Shown here in pieces: positions 19,762 through 29,200 of a stretch of DNA of 64,000 nucleotides. Under the pieces are notes generated by a model. It did not search any database, was not told the origin of the DNA, and worked only from the letters and a program-made list of their open reading frames with translations. Origin of the DNA: a virus; the IMG/VR virus record IMGVR_UViG_3300046318_000491, positions 62,001 to 126,000 of that record. The stretch is one strand, 5' to 3'. How positions within the stretch are numbered: position 1 is the first letter of the stretch; the number at the start of each line of letters is the position of its first letter. Made by a program: the position numbers and the translations under genes.

Positions 19762-21578
19762 TAGTACTTTTCTCCCCAGTTTTCTAGAGGTCCGTCAACG
19801 TCAGCAGTAAGAGGCACTGCCCAACCTTCGCGAGTAGTCATACACTCACGGACAATCTGTTTAATTTCTTCAGCGCTTTCACGCGGTGCATTCAAAACAA
19901 TTTCATCGTGCACCGGAACAATCAGCAGCTCTGTGAGATCAGCTTGATCTAGCTTTACTAGGTTTGATTTAAAGATCTCAGCTGCGCCACCCTGAATTAG
20001 GTAGTTGACCAAAGTATATACACGGTCCTCATCGCAAGGCAAGCGACGTCCAGTCCAAGTATTTACATAACCTTGACCTTCTTCACGAACGCGACGCATA
20101 CCGATATCTTCTACCTTCTTTTGGAATGTAGCCATACCGGGGAATCGCTTATCAAACTCATCGGATACCGCACGCATCTGGGTCTCCGGGACACCAGCAG
20201 TAAGTGCTTGCTTAGCAACACCAGCACCGTATAGACGCCCATAGACAACGCCCTTGATAAGGCCACGGCGCTTGTCAGACTTCTGCATCGTCGGATCTTG
20301 ATAGATCTCGCGACCGATTTCAGTAAACGGGTCAGAGCCAGTAGCATCTGCCAGATTAAATAGTTGGATAAGATTGGGATCCTGAGACAGCGTGGAGAAC
20401 ATGCGGAACTCAACCTGGTCAAGGTCAGAGGTGATGATTACGTGGTCATCATCCTTTGGAAGGAATGCACGGCGGACAGTGTCGTCACCCTTTGGAAGAG
20501 TCTGCAACGCGGGGTTCTGGATAGACATACGTCCAGTACGAGCACCCATGGTCTTAACAGATGGGTGGACAAACCCATTTACATTATCATTAATGAAGTT
20601 CGAGAAGTAAGTTGAAGCAAGCTTGTCAGCCTTACGCTGCTTTAAGACAGTTTCGGCAAGTTGCTTGACTTCAGGAGTGCCATCGCGAGCAAGAAGCTTT
20701 AACTGATCCGCGGATGCAGACTTAGCACCAGAGGGGGTGGTCTGGGTGATATTGGCTCCTAATGCCTCGAACTGGCGAACAAGCTGAGCATTACTTGTAA
20801 TTGATAGACCGTTGTAGCTATCCTTGCCCCACTGCTTAACTTGCTCGGTATAGTCGACGAGTTCTTGGTACTTACGCTTTGAGTAGTCAAGATCTAGACG
20901 CGCACCATTAAGCTCCATGCGAGTTACGATACGGCGGGTATTCATTTCAAGTTCATACGCTTGAGAGTACGGACGGCCGGGTGCGCACTTTTCCCAGAAC
21001 TGCTCGAATAGCTTCATAGTAAGAACAGTATCGAGAGCACCATAAGCCCAGTAAGGCTGGTAGTTGACCGGAACGGTGCCCCAGGTCCAACCATTCTTAA
21101 CCATGCCATCATCTAGCATCGATTGAGCGTTAGCAGCCTTAGCGTCCACATATTGAGAGGTTAGACGTTTCAAGGCACCAGACCCGAGTGGATCAATAAG
21201 ATGAGCCATGATCATGGTGTCGTGGGCCTGATGCCAAGGCATATCCCAGTCGGACTGAACATCAAACCAGCGGGCTTCGAAGGCAATGTTGTGGCAGACA
21301 ATAGGTCCGTCAAACTGATTCATACCTTGATAGAAGACGCCCTTCCAGTGATCCCATGGGATGGACCAGCCAGTCTTCGCGTCACCTACCTGAACAAGAC
21401 GTAGACGACCATGCCAAGGAGATAGCGCATCATCGCGCTTACCGCCTGGAAGTTCACCGGTTTCAGTATCAATAGCGATGGCGTCCATGGGGCGGCGTTC
21501 GCCTAACCATGTGAGAAATTTTTCGGCCTGCTCTACGCTATCTACTAGCTGTAGGCTGACTTCACCAAGTCCGCTCAT
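19761..21578 (-). CDS. polA: DNA polymerase, family A, with 3'-5' exonuclease
   Basis: 605 residues. It lacks the 5' nuclease domain of bacterial Pol I. Exonuclease motifs: IDTETGELPG near 36, HNIAFEARWF, and YGALDTVLTMKL. Polymerase motifs: A, TSDLDQVEFRMFSTLS (about 383); B, RRGLIKGVVYGRLYG (about 440), with Tyr at the position of E. coli Phe762; C, VPVHDEIV (about 557) with the HDE triad. It replicates the phage genome with the primase/helicase. It starts with AAGGATTTAAATG and is followed by the resolvase with a one-base overlap. Confidence 0.93.
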   Translation of the reverse strand: MSGLGEVSLQLVDSVEQAEKFLTWLGERRPMDAIAIDTETGELPGGKRDDALSPWHGRLRLVQVGDAKTGWSIPWDHWKGVFYQGMNQFDGPIVCHNIAFEARWFDVQSDWDMPWHQAHDTMIMAHLIDPLGSGALKRLTSQYVDAKAANAQSMLDDGMVKNGWTWGTVPVNYQPYWAYGALDTVLTMKLFEQFWEKCAPGRPYSQAYELEMNTRRIVTRMELNGARLDLDYSKRKYQELVDYTEQVKQWGKDSYNGLSITSNAQLVRQFEALGANITQTTPSGAKSASADQLKLLARDGTPEVKQLAETVLKQRKADKLASTYFSNFINDNVNGFVHPSVKTMGARTGRMSIQNPALQTLPKGDDTVRRAFLPKDDDHVIITSDLDQVEFRMFSTLSQDPNLIQLFNLADATGSDPFTEIGREIYQDPTMQKSDKRRGLIKGVVYGRLYGAGVAKQALTAGVPETQMRAVSDEFDKRFPGMATFQKKVEDIGMRRVREEGQGYVNTWTGRRLPCDEDRVYTLVNYLIQGGAAEIFKSNLVKLDQADLTELLIVPVHDEIVLNAPRESAEEIKQIVRECMTTREGWAVPLTADVDGPLENWGEKY

Positions 21579-21604
21579 TTAAATCCTTATCAGTTTGGAG
21601 TATC

Positions 21605-21634
21605 ACTCTAACAAACTTGATAATAACTTGTCAA
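21605..21634 (-). promoter_or_regulatory. Sigma-70-like promoter of the polymerase gene
   Basis: Consensus TTGACA (21634-21629 on the minus strand), 18-base spacer, TAGAGT (21610-21605), 26 bases before the ATG. The spacer contains AAGTTATTATCAA, also found upstream of the SNF2 gene and possibly an operator. Confidence 0.5.
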
Positions 21635-21652
21635 CCTGGCTTGGCGTGTCGT

Positions 21653-22123
21653 TTAAGGAATTATTTCGTAGCGGTAGATGTCAGCTATTGCAGGATCGTT
21701 TTTAGCTGCTTCTTCTAAAAGTCTTTGAGCAACGTTAGTCAGATAGCGTGCTCCACCGTCATCATACTTATAGAGCGCATCTAAAACTGCAGCTCCTTCC
21801 TCGGAAACTTGAGCCCAGAACCGATATTTTTCGGGAAAAACTAGTTCAGCTTCTTCGGATGGTTGGCACTCGGCGCAGGGTATGGCGTCTTTGGAGATAG
21901 AAGAGTACTCGACCTCACTGAGGCCATAACGCCTAACTAGCGTGCAGGCAGCTCCGTGAAATATTAAAGACACTCCAACTCGGGACAGGATGTAGGATCC
22001 GCTATCGGTTTTATATAGTTCAAACTCGATCCATCTGGTGGACCCGTACCTCCAGGAAGTAGATTTACCTAACAACTTCCCGTTGAATTGTAGGGTTCTT
22101 GCCCCGTCTTTTACCTCAAACAC
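21653..22123 (-). CDS. Hypothetical protein
   Basis: 156 residues, not recognised. The first half is beta-rich (TLQFNGKLLGKSTSW...WIEFELYKTDSGSYILSRVG) with a later CAEC pair, and the second half is helical. GTG start overlaps the preceding TAG (TAGTG), so it is coupled to the small coiled-coil gene. It is upstream of the replication genes and could be an early protein. Confidence 0.6.
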   Translation of the reverse strand: MFEVKDGARTLQFNGKLLGKSTSWRYGSTRWIEFELYKTDSGSYILSRVGVSLIFHGAACTLVRRYGLSEVEYSSISKDAIPCAECQPSEEAELVFPEKYRFWAQVSEEGAAVLDALYKYDDGGARYLTNVAQRLLEEAAKNDPAIADIYRYEIIP

Positions 22124-22305
22124 TATTTATCAGAGCTCTTGGCTTCTAGTGTTCGAACCTGGTGCTGAAGCTCGGCATTTTTTCGACGCTCTACAATTAG
22201 TAGTGCCTCTAGCTCAGCGGAAAGGCTCATCGCCTTTGCTAGCTGTTCCCGGGTAACGCCTAGTACGTTTCCTAGGATCTCTTGCTGGTCGTTCTTTTCA
22301 GTCAT
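22123..22305 (-). CDS. Small coiled-coil protein
   Basis: 60 residues from ATG at 22305, which has GGAAG 5 bases upstream; a longer TTG start at 22332 lacks this. The sequence from about residue 15 (VTREQLAKAMSLSAELEALL...ELQHQVRTLEAK) has heptad spacing of a coiled coil. It has no other motif. It ends in TAGTG overlap with the 156-residue gene. The function is unknown. Confidence 0.55.
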   Translation of the reverse strand: MTEKNDQQEILGNVLGVTREQLAKAMSLSAELEALLIVERRKNAELQHQVRTLEAKSSDK

Positions 22306-22358
22306 TTGTCTTCCTTCATAGGTATGTTTCAATTATATTTATACTTTAAACCGGCTAT

Positions 22359-25300
22359 TTAGACCACTGGTGGAGGCAGCTTATCTACCCAGGCAGGCGT
22401 AGGGTCAGCAGCTTCGTCATAGATCTTAACTACAGTAGCTGCTACCCAGCCGCTAGTCTTTTTGACATTCATGGTTGAAATTTTCCACTTAATTACCGTA
22501 CCAGGGCTGTCGGGAGCATACGGTCCGGAGTCTGGCTCGTCGGGAGCCGTTTCAGGTACAACGGTAAAAGTGGTAGTTGAAGGTGTCGTAGATACATAGT
22601 AAATACCATCGAAGGCTGGTGGTGTCGTAGTTGCTTCTAAGAAATGGTCATCCAAGGAAATAGTTACAATATCCTTAGGTACTAAACCGTGAACGGTTGA
22701 AGTAGTAAACAGGAACTTATTAGCAACTACCGCCGTATTAGAGATGCTCTTAGACGCGACAGCAACCTTGGTGCCTACAGGCACCGCGGTCAATTGGGTA
22801 GTCACAGATAGAATCTCACTGTTTGTCCCTGTATGATCACTAGCATCATCATAGTTATATGTAGAAGTGCCGTTGTTGTGGTAGTCCGAAACAAGGTTTA
22901 CAGCAGCTATAACGACTTCATACGTGGCTCCTGGAGTTAGTCCAGTAATAGTGTACTCGCCAGTGCTTACACCTGTAATTTTTCCAGTGGAAATCCACTC
23001 GCCATCGGTTTCCTTATAAAGAATACGATAGCCCGTAACTGCCACACCGCCGTTGCTTAGTGGCATGTTCCACGTCACGTCAATTTCTGTTGACGGGTCG
23101 TTAGCGCCAATGTCAGCAGCTACACCGGTCGGAGAGCTAGGTACGGTCCTCCATTTAAAGTCAATATACATATTAGAAGCGGGAGTTCCAAAGGTAGCGT
23201 TATAGTTTACGCCGTCCCGATAGATGATGTTGTCACCAGTGATGTTAGTTCCAGAGTCCCCTGGTGCTCGATAAAATAGGACTGATGCACCAGAAATCAT
23301 TCGGAACCCCGCGTACCATTTTTCGCCAGTAAAGGTTAGTAGGTATCTGCCAGCTGCATTTCTAGGAGTGAAGCTTAGGACCTTGTCTGTGTCCGCGTCC
23401 GGATCTTTGGTGAGAGCAGCATTATTAGTCGAAGAAGTCCACTGGTGGTACCTAGTCGCCTGGGTAGGGTTTGCCCTATCATCCATCTGCAGTTGAACAG
23501 TGCCGCTACCACCGGAACGGAAGTGCACTGATGCACTGTTCACGTGAATAGGCTTAACGGTTACAAAATCAGTGCCATCAAACGCGCCGGATACGTGGCC
23601 TACGTTGAAAGTGACACCAGAAGTGTAGTCAGTATTAGCCGTGTCCGCGCCAGTGAACGGCGATCTTTCACTACCGCCTATTGTTTCGCTATACCCTAGG
23701 AGAGGGATTGCCGGGGCTGTAACTGCTGTAGAGGTATATATGGCAACAATAGTGCTGTCGTTGTACGCTCCTATCGTGTAAGTATAGGAAGTGCCAGCTA
23801 CCCCGGTATCATCGATGTATGTTTCTGTAATAGAGCTTCCAGCTGGTACTGTACCAGCAGTTATCTCATCGCCATCGCTTCTAGTGATAGTCCAAACCGT
23901 GTCACCGCAAAGTGCCGGCGAGTCTACAGCGTATGACAATTGGATAGAATAGCCGGAAACCGAGGCTGCTACGCTAGCCGTAGGAGGGGTAACACCAGCG
24001 GTAGTTGTAGCAGCAACTGAGTAGTAGCCAGCATAGTTGTAGATATATAGAGTGTATGTATGCTCGGCTCCTGGGGTTAGATTAGAATCAGTAAAATATA
24101 AGATCGACGAGGTCGTTCCCTCGGCTTGGTACGACGCGTACACTTCCGTGTCTGTGGGATTTGTCCCTCTAACCACCCTTGCAAACGTATAGCCATTTTC
24201 TCCCGCCCCTGACCTAGCGCTGTAGCGTAAAAGCATGTCGATACTGCCGCTAGTAGCTGAAGGTTCAGCATCAAAAGCTATTACGTTAGTGCTTAGCGGA
24301 GGAGCCTCCGGCGTGGGCATAGGGTCGAAGTCCAGACCAGTAGAAGAACTGCTATTCGACATGTGCAGCTCGTAGCGAAGGAGCCCTTCAGTAGGGGACC
24401 AGTTAGTAGTAATATTAAGGAGGCCTAGATTCTGAGTAGACCCGGCTGATACTGAACCAGAAGAAACATTTCCCCCACTAGCCCTAGAAATATACCAATA
24501 AGTAGTTCCCGAGTCGGCAGGGGCAGTCACGCTTCCAGCAAAAGAGATTACTCCAGCAGCATTAGAGCTAACATTTATATAGCCGTATGGTGCTATATAG
24601 TCTCCGGCTTTTTCAGACTTACTTGTGGTGTAGTATCCAGAGTTGTTGTATAAATATACATAGAAAGTTCTTAAGCTATTAGCTGTATATCCACTGGCTT
24701 CAATGCTCTGAGTCGTACCCGTGACACCCGCTGCTAATTCGTAGTTGGCTATTAGCGTACCTAAATCGTCTTTTATCACAGCATAGTTGTTTGTATTACT
24801 AGAGCCTACCGCGGAGTATCTAAACGATATATCAACTGCACCTATCTTGGTAGTAGATTGCGTTACAGTGAAAGTGAGTAGGTTAGTGGATTTCGGGGCC
24901 CAGGCTGTATTTACAGAGGGTGCGTCTACGGTAACAGTACTTCCCCAGTTAGTAGCTGTCAGCCTGTACTGAAGTAATCCGGAAGTCGGGGTAGTGGTTA
25001 TAGATATAGCCGGACTAGGGGCACTACTTAGATTATAAGATCCTGTACTAGAGCCAGGGTCAGATGTGGTGCCAGAAGCTGAATATGCCTCCCCTTGAAT
25101 TTTTGAGATGCTCCATGAAGCAGGGCCACCGTTTGCGGGTAGGGTGATTATCGAAGTATTACGAGGCTTAAGAGTGTCTCGGTCAGTACGGTCAAGAAAA
25201 AATGCTGCGGTTAATTGAGGAAAGATACTTAAAACAGATGCGTTAGTTCCAGTGTGGTAGTTAGGTAGGCTGTAGTAAGAAGTACTTCCACCATTTACCG

Positions 25301-26132
25301 CTGTGCTCACGGAGTTATATGCAGCAACGAATACGTCATAGTTAGCCCCTGAGTCTACTGTCACATCTGAATAGAAGTATCCAGACCCATCAGTGGAGAA
25401 TGTTCCAGTAGCTTTTACCGTATAGGTATTGGTGCTGGTATTGCGAACCATAACTCGATAACCATCGACAATTACGTCATTACTAACGCCACCATTCTGA
25501 GCTGGAGCTAGCCATCTAACTCTAAAACTTCCGTTACTGCGCGAAGAGATGTTTATACTTGTAGGGGCGGTGGGTAAAGTACGAAGCCTAAGGTTGGCTC
25601 GTAGCATCGTTCCGGTGTTTTCCTGAGCATAGTCAAGGCTACTGTCATCTTTAAGATAGACGCTTTGGCCCCCTGTGTACGAGGCGGTGATACCGCGATA
25701 CATAGTAGACCTACCGGAGGTTGCATTATTTCGCTTAGATCCGTAAGCAATATATTTTACATCTGCGTACATATATACGCCGATAGAGCTTAAAGCAGCC
25801 ACCTGCAGGGTAGTGCTCATCGCAAAATTGCCGTACGAGTAGATAGGGTCTACATTGAAGGTGGGAGCGTACCCGCTAGGGCCGCAGAGAAGGCTAACGT
25901 CAGGCGATGCCGGCGAGTTGGCAGCAAATGTTATTGCTAGCTCTTTGATAAAAATCGGTTGAAGAGCTTGGCCTGGCCTATTGTCACCAAAAAACTCGGT
26001 GTTAATAGCACCGCTAATCGGTGCAATAAAAGCTGGATCATATACGGATAGACGCGCTGGACGTGTAGTAGCACTCGAGACAATAGCCGTAGTTCCTAGA
26101 CCAAGGGCTATATTAGCTCCTCCTAATGCCAT
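22359..26132 (-). CDS. Large tail tip/minor tail protein with fibronectin-type domains
   Basis: 1257 residues. The N-terminal part (about 1-180) is a beta-rich virion domain. Fibronectin type III-like units follow: APTSINISSRSNGSFRVRWLAPA..., and near residue 1000 SPTGVAADIG...EIDVTWNMPLSNGG...YRILYKE...ITGLTPGATYEVVIAAVN. In the middle, repeated segments of the type IxxFDAxPS...GAENxYxxxR...YNxxGYY occur. One FCCH-like unit (VHGLVPKDIVTI) lies near the C-terminus. It is the last gene of the structural operon; FN3 domains in virions are thought to bind cell-surface glycans. ATG with AGGG 6 bases upstream. Confidence 0.75.
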   Translation of the reverse strand: MALGGANIALGLGTTAIVSSATTRPARLSVYDPAFIAPISGAINTEFFGDNRPGQALQPIFIKELAITFAANSPASPDVSLLCGPSGYAPTFNVDPIYSYGNFAMSTTLQVAALSSIGVYMYADVKYIAYGSKRNNATSGRSTMYRGITASYTGGQSVYLKDDSSLDYAQENTGTMLRANLRLRTLPTAPTSINISSRSNGSFRVRWLAPAQNGGVSNDVIVDGYRVMVRNTSTNTYTVKATGTFSTDGSGYFYSDVTVDSGANYDVFVAAYNSVSTAVNGGSTSYYSLPNYHTGTNASVLSIFPQLTAAFFLDRTDRDTLKPRNTSIITLPANGGPASWSISKIQGEAYSASGTTSDPGSSTGSYNLSSAPSPAISITTTPTSGLLQYRLTATNWGSTVTVDAPSVNTAWAPKSTNLLTFTVTQSTTKIGAVDISFRYSAVGSSNTNNYAVIKDDLGTLIANYELAAGVTGTTQSIEASGYTANSLRTFYVYLYNNSGYYTTSKSEKAGDYIAPYGYINVSSNAAGVISFAGSVTAPADSGTTYWYISRASGGNVSSGSVSAGSTQNLGLLNITTNWSPTEGLLRYELHMSNSSSSTGLDFDPMPTPEAPPLSTNVIAFDAEPSATSGSIDMLLRYSARSGAGENGYTFARVVRGTNPTDTEVYASYQAEGTTSSILYFTDSNLTPGAEHTYTLYIYNYAGYYSVAATTTAGVTPPTASVAASVSGYSIQLSYAVDSPALCGDTVWTITRSDGDEITAGTVPAGSSITETYIDDTGVAGTSYTYTIGAYNDSTIVAIYTSTAVTAPAIPLLGYSETIGGSERSPFTGADTANTDYTSGVTFNVGHVSGAFDGTDFVTVKPIHVNSASVHFRSGGSGTVQLQMDDRANPTQATRYHQWTSSTNNAALTKDPDADTDKVLSFTPRNAAGRYLLTFTGEKWYAGFRMISGASVLFYRAPGDSGTNITGDNIIYRDGVNYNATFGTPASNMYIDFKWRTVPSSPTGVAADIGANDPSTEIDVTWNMPLSNGGVAVTGYRILYKETDGEWISTGKITGVSTGEYTITGLTPGATYEVVIAAVNLVSDYHNNGTSTYNYDDASDHTGTNSEILSVTTQLTAVPVGTKVAVASKSISNTAVVANKFLFTTSTVHGLVPKDIVTISLDDHFLEATTTPPAFDGIYYVSTTPSTTTFTVVPETAPDEPDSGPYAPDSPGTVIKWKISTMNVKKTSGWVAATVVKIYDEAADPTPAWVDKLPPPVV

Positions 26133-26148
26133 AACTAACCCTGCCTAG

Positions 26149-26286
26149 TTATTGAGCCGAGCACACGTAGGTGTGGGCTTCGTCGTATGTGTCAAAAGCT
26201 GCTTCAGATTTACCATTTAAATTATTAACAACAAGAAACTGGTCGCGACCTAGTTCCTCGTCATAAAAACTAATTATTTTATACAT
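26149..26286 (-). CDS. Small hypothetical protein (45 residues)
   Basis: An ATG ORF of 46 codons fills most of the gap between two tail genes. It begins MYKIISFYDEELGRDQFLVV and ends YVCSAQ. It starts 11 bases after the stop of the upstream gene with a GGTTAG element like that before the next gene. Charged, soluble, no family recognised. The tight fit between neighbours supports it as real. Confidence 0.55.
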   Translation of the reverse strand: MYKIISFYDEELGRDQFLVVNNLNGKSEAAFDTYDEAHTYVCSAQ

Positions 26287-26297
26287 CACTAACCATT

Positions 26298-29200
26298 CTA
26301 CGCGGTCACTTGAATCCAAATGTCGCCAGTAATGGCAGCAGCGGGGGTTACCGACCCTGCATATAGTTTAGCAAATGCAGTGGTGTCAGTGTTATAAACA
26401 AAACCGCTAGGCATGGAAATAACATTAGACTCACTAATCTCGATTGGGCTAGACGGATCAGCAGTATAGATAGCACCACCGCCACCACTACCACCGAACG
26501 CTCCAAAACTAATATCGGTAGTGCCTACTTCTATACTTGCCGCGCTGGTGTCATTGATAAAGGCTCTACCAGCCATAGTCTCCGAGCTAGTGCCTACATA
26601 AATTAAATCACCTTTAGTAATTTTTCCTGTAATACTGCCGTTATAAGAATCTAGTCTTCGCAGCTGGGCTTTAGTAGATTCATCACCTACAATTTCTACA
26701 GAATAAACACCGTTTTGTTCACCGGCAACCTGGTCTTTAATTAGGGCAACTTCTCCGGCAGCCATCTCGTGACCATCGATAGTGTACGTGCCAAAGGCTT
26801 GACGCGTAAGTGTTGCACCTACTCCCGAAGTACCGTTACTGTAGTCAGAGTCAGGAAGAGCTGCAATAGTTGCTACGTCCACAAAAACGTGTTGGTATGC
26901 AGCTGATCCGCCGGAAGATAGTGCATCTACCTTATTTTTAACCCAGGAAGTCGTGGCAACCTTATCACTATTATCGTTAATACTTAGAGATGAAGAGCCG
27001 AGCACCTGTGGGTGTGAGTCAGTGAATACATCTACGTATCCGCCAGTCGAGGAGATATCAGTAGCCTCGAGGCCTACAATATCAGCATTTACTGTTTCGA
27101 TAGTAAATTGATCGAAAGAGTTTGAAACCCTACTCATGGTATAGATACCGCTTAGGCCAAAAATACCGGTAGCCCAAATATCTACTAGCCCACCATCAGC
27201 GCGGCTCATTGAAGACTCCGAAACTGGATCGGTAAGTGTTACTGTCCAGACGCTAGTGAGCTCCGACTCTCCAGGTGCTGTTCGAGTCATGGTAGAGATT
27301 TCCCAGAAATCGGTATAAACCTTAGTGTTAAATTCAGCATAGCCGTCAAAGTACACGCTTAAGGGGTTCCTATTGCCCTCGTCCATATCCCAGGAGTTCC
27401 AGTTAGTAAAGTTAATGCTGTCAGCACTGACAGTTATCTCGGAGGATAGCTCATCGGAATATAGTCCGATCATTGAAGCGTACGTGGACGCCACCTTACC
27501 AGTATCATTACTAGACCACTGAGTAGCACTAGTTAGCTGTATGTAAGTGTCTTGCAAACTTGTACTGGAGGTTAAAGTGCTCTCGTACATGATTAAGGCA
27601 GTCTCTAGTGGTAGTGACTTCAATTTAAGAGGCGCGGGGGTCTCTAAATTGTAGTTTAGTAGCCCTCTTTGATACTGCCCAGAAGAGAGCTGAGTGCCGG
27701 TAGCATCGTCATCACTGTACCCGTAAAGAACTACTCTAGGGTTTATTGTCGCGTCATTAGCTAGGCCAGGGTAGTTAAGCAGTGCGCCAGAGAACCCGGG
27801 TGCACTTAGTCTAATGTCATCTACATAATTAATTCTCGAAGTCTGAGCCTCTAGGTCAATGTCAATCCACGTCTTAGGGGCCTGGACTGATGCAGTATCA
27901 GGCCTAGATGCGGTGTCATACCAAGACTGGCTACCGTATTTAGATCCTCCATAAAAGAACTTGTTTTGACTAGACAGCATCACGGAGTCGAGCATGTAGG
28001 AAGTGGTATCTAAGTCGCCTACAGTATTCTTTAGCCACGCCGGGATCGCAAGTTTAAATGATTTTTTTGCCTCTAGAGCAGCAGAATCCAAGTCTTTATA
28101 TTGCTGATACAGCTTTGCGCTGCTAATTTTGATTGTGTAAGGTACTCTGAAATACTCTTTAGACTTTTGATTTTTTAGAGTACCAGTGGCATCAATAACT
28201 GACAGATTTGGCATATAAGAGGCCATAGTCAAGGCACCAGAATATAGGTACACATTGGCGTCGATCTCGTCTAGGCTTAATGTCAACTTTTTAGTATGCG
28301 GTACCGAGGCCCACGATGCTTTAGTGGAGTCGTCTATCACATCCGAGATGCTGAGGAATGTGCCGTTATCAAACTTAAACTTAAGGTCTGATATGTCAAA
28401 CTCTGGAACATTGATTTTGTATATTTTTTGATTAGTTAGAGGTAACGACTGAGCCTCTGGGGGAGTACTAGGGCTTCTTCCAAATACAGCAACTGTAAAA
28501 GTATCGGTAGTTACTTCAGTAACCTTGACGATCTTTCTGTATTTTTGTTCAATCTTCTGAGCTTTAGTGTCTAAGTACTCGACCAAATGGCCTGGCTCTA
28601 GCCCCGTCTCAACGTCGCCATCAGTAGGCTGGTCTGACCTCCAGTTGTAGACATAATCACCGACTTTTAGTTCGTGACCGACAGAAGTAACAATAACTGA
28701 GGTTACGTCCTCGGATAGTGTAATTGCTGTAGGTACAAGCTCCTTACCAACCGGGTTAGAAAATATATCAAAGTTTAGATACAGTAGGCGGCCATATTTA
28801 ATGGCTGGCTCTATAAGGGAGTAGTTGGCAGTACCGTAAACATACTTGTCAGTGGTAGCCCCCACACCCCAGGATACGGAGATGCCGTATGTACTTTTCG
28901 CAGCATAATCCTGAATAACAGAAACCTCTGCTACTCCAATCGAACTATCCGACTCCCAGCCTGCCGCCGAGTGCACCTCGCTCTGCGAGTCGTCCAAGTA
29001 TTCAAAGCTTGGGTTATGGATTACGTTATAAATTTTAGCTGATACGTAATTAATACCCTCGTTAGAAAAATAACCGTGGTCAAATAGGGCTTTAGAGTAG
29101 TCATTTAAATAGAGACCCGCTACGTTTTCATCATGGTAGAGAGCATGACCGGTGAAGCTAGTTGCATACTCTATGTCAATATTCGGACCAAAGTTCTCGT

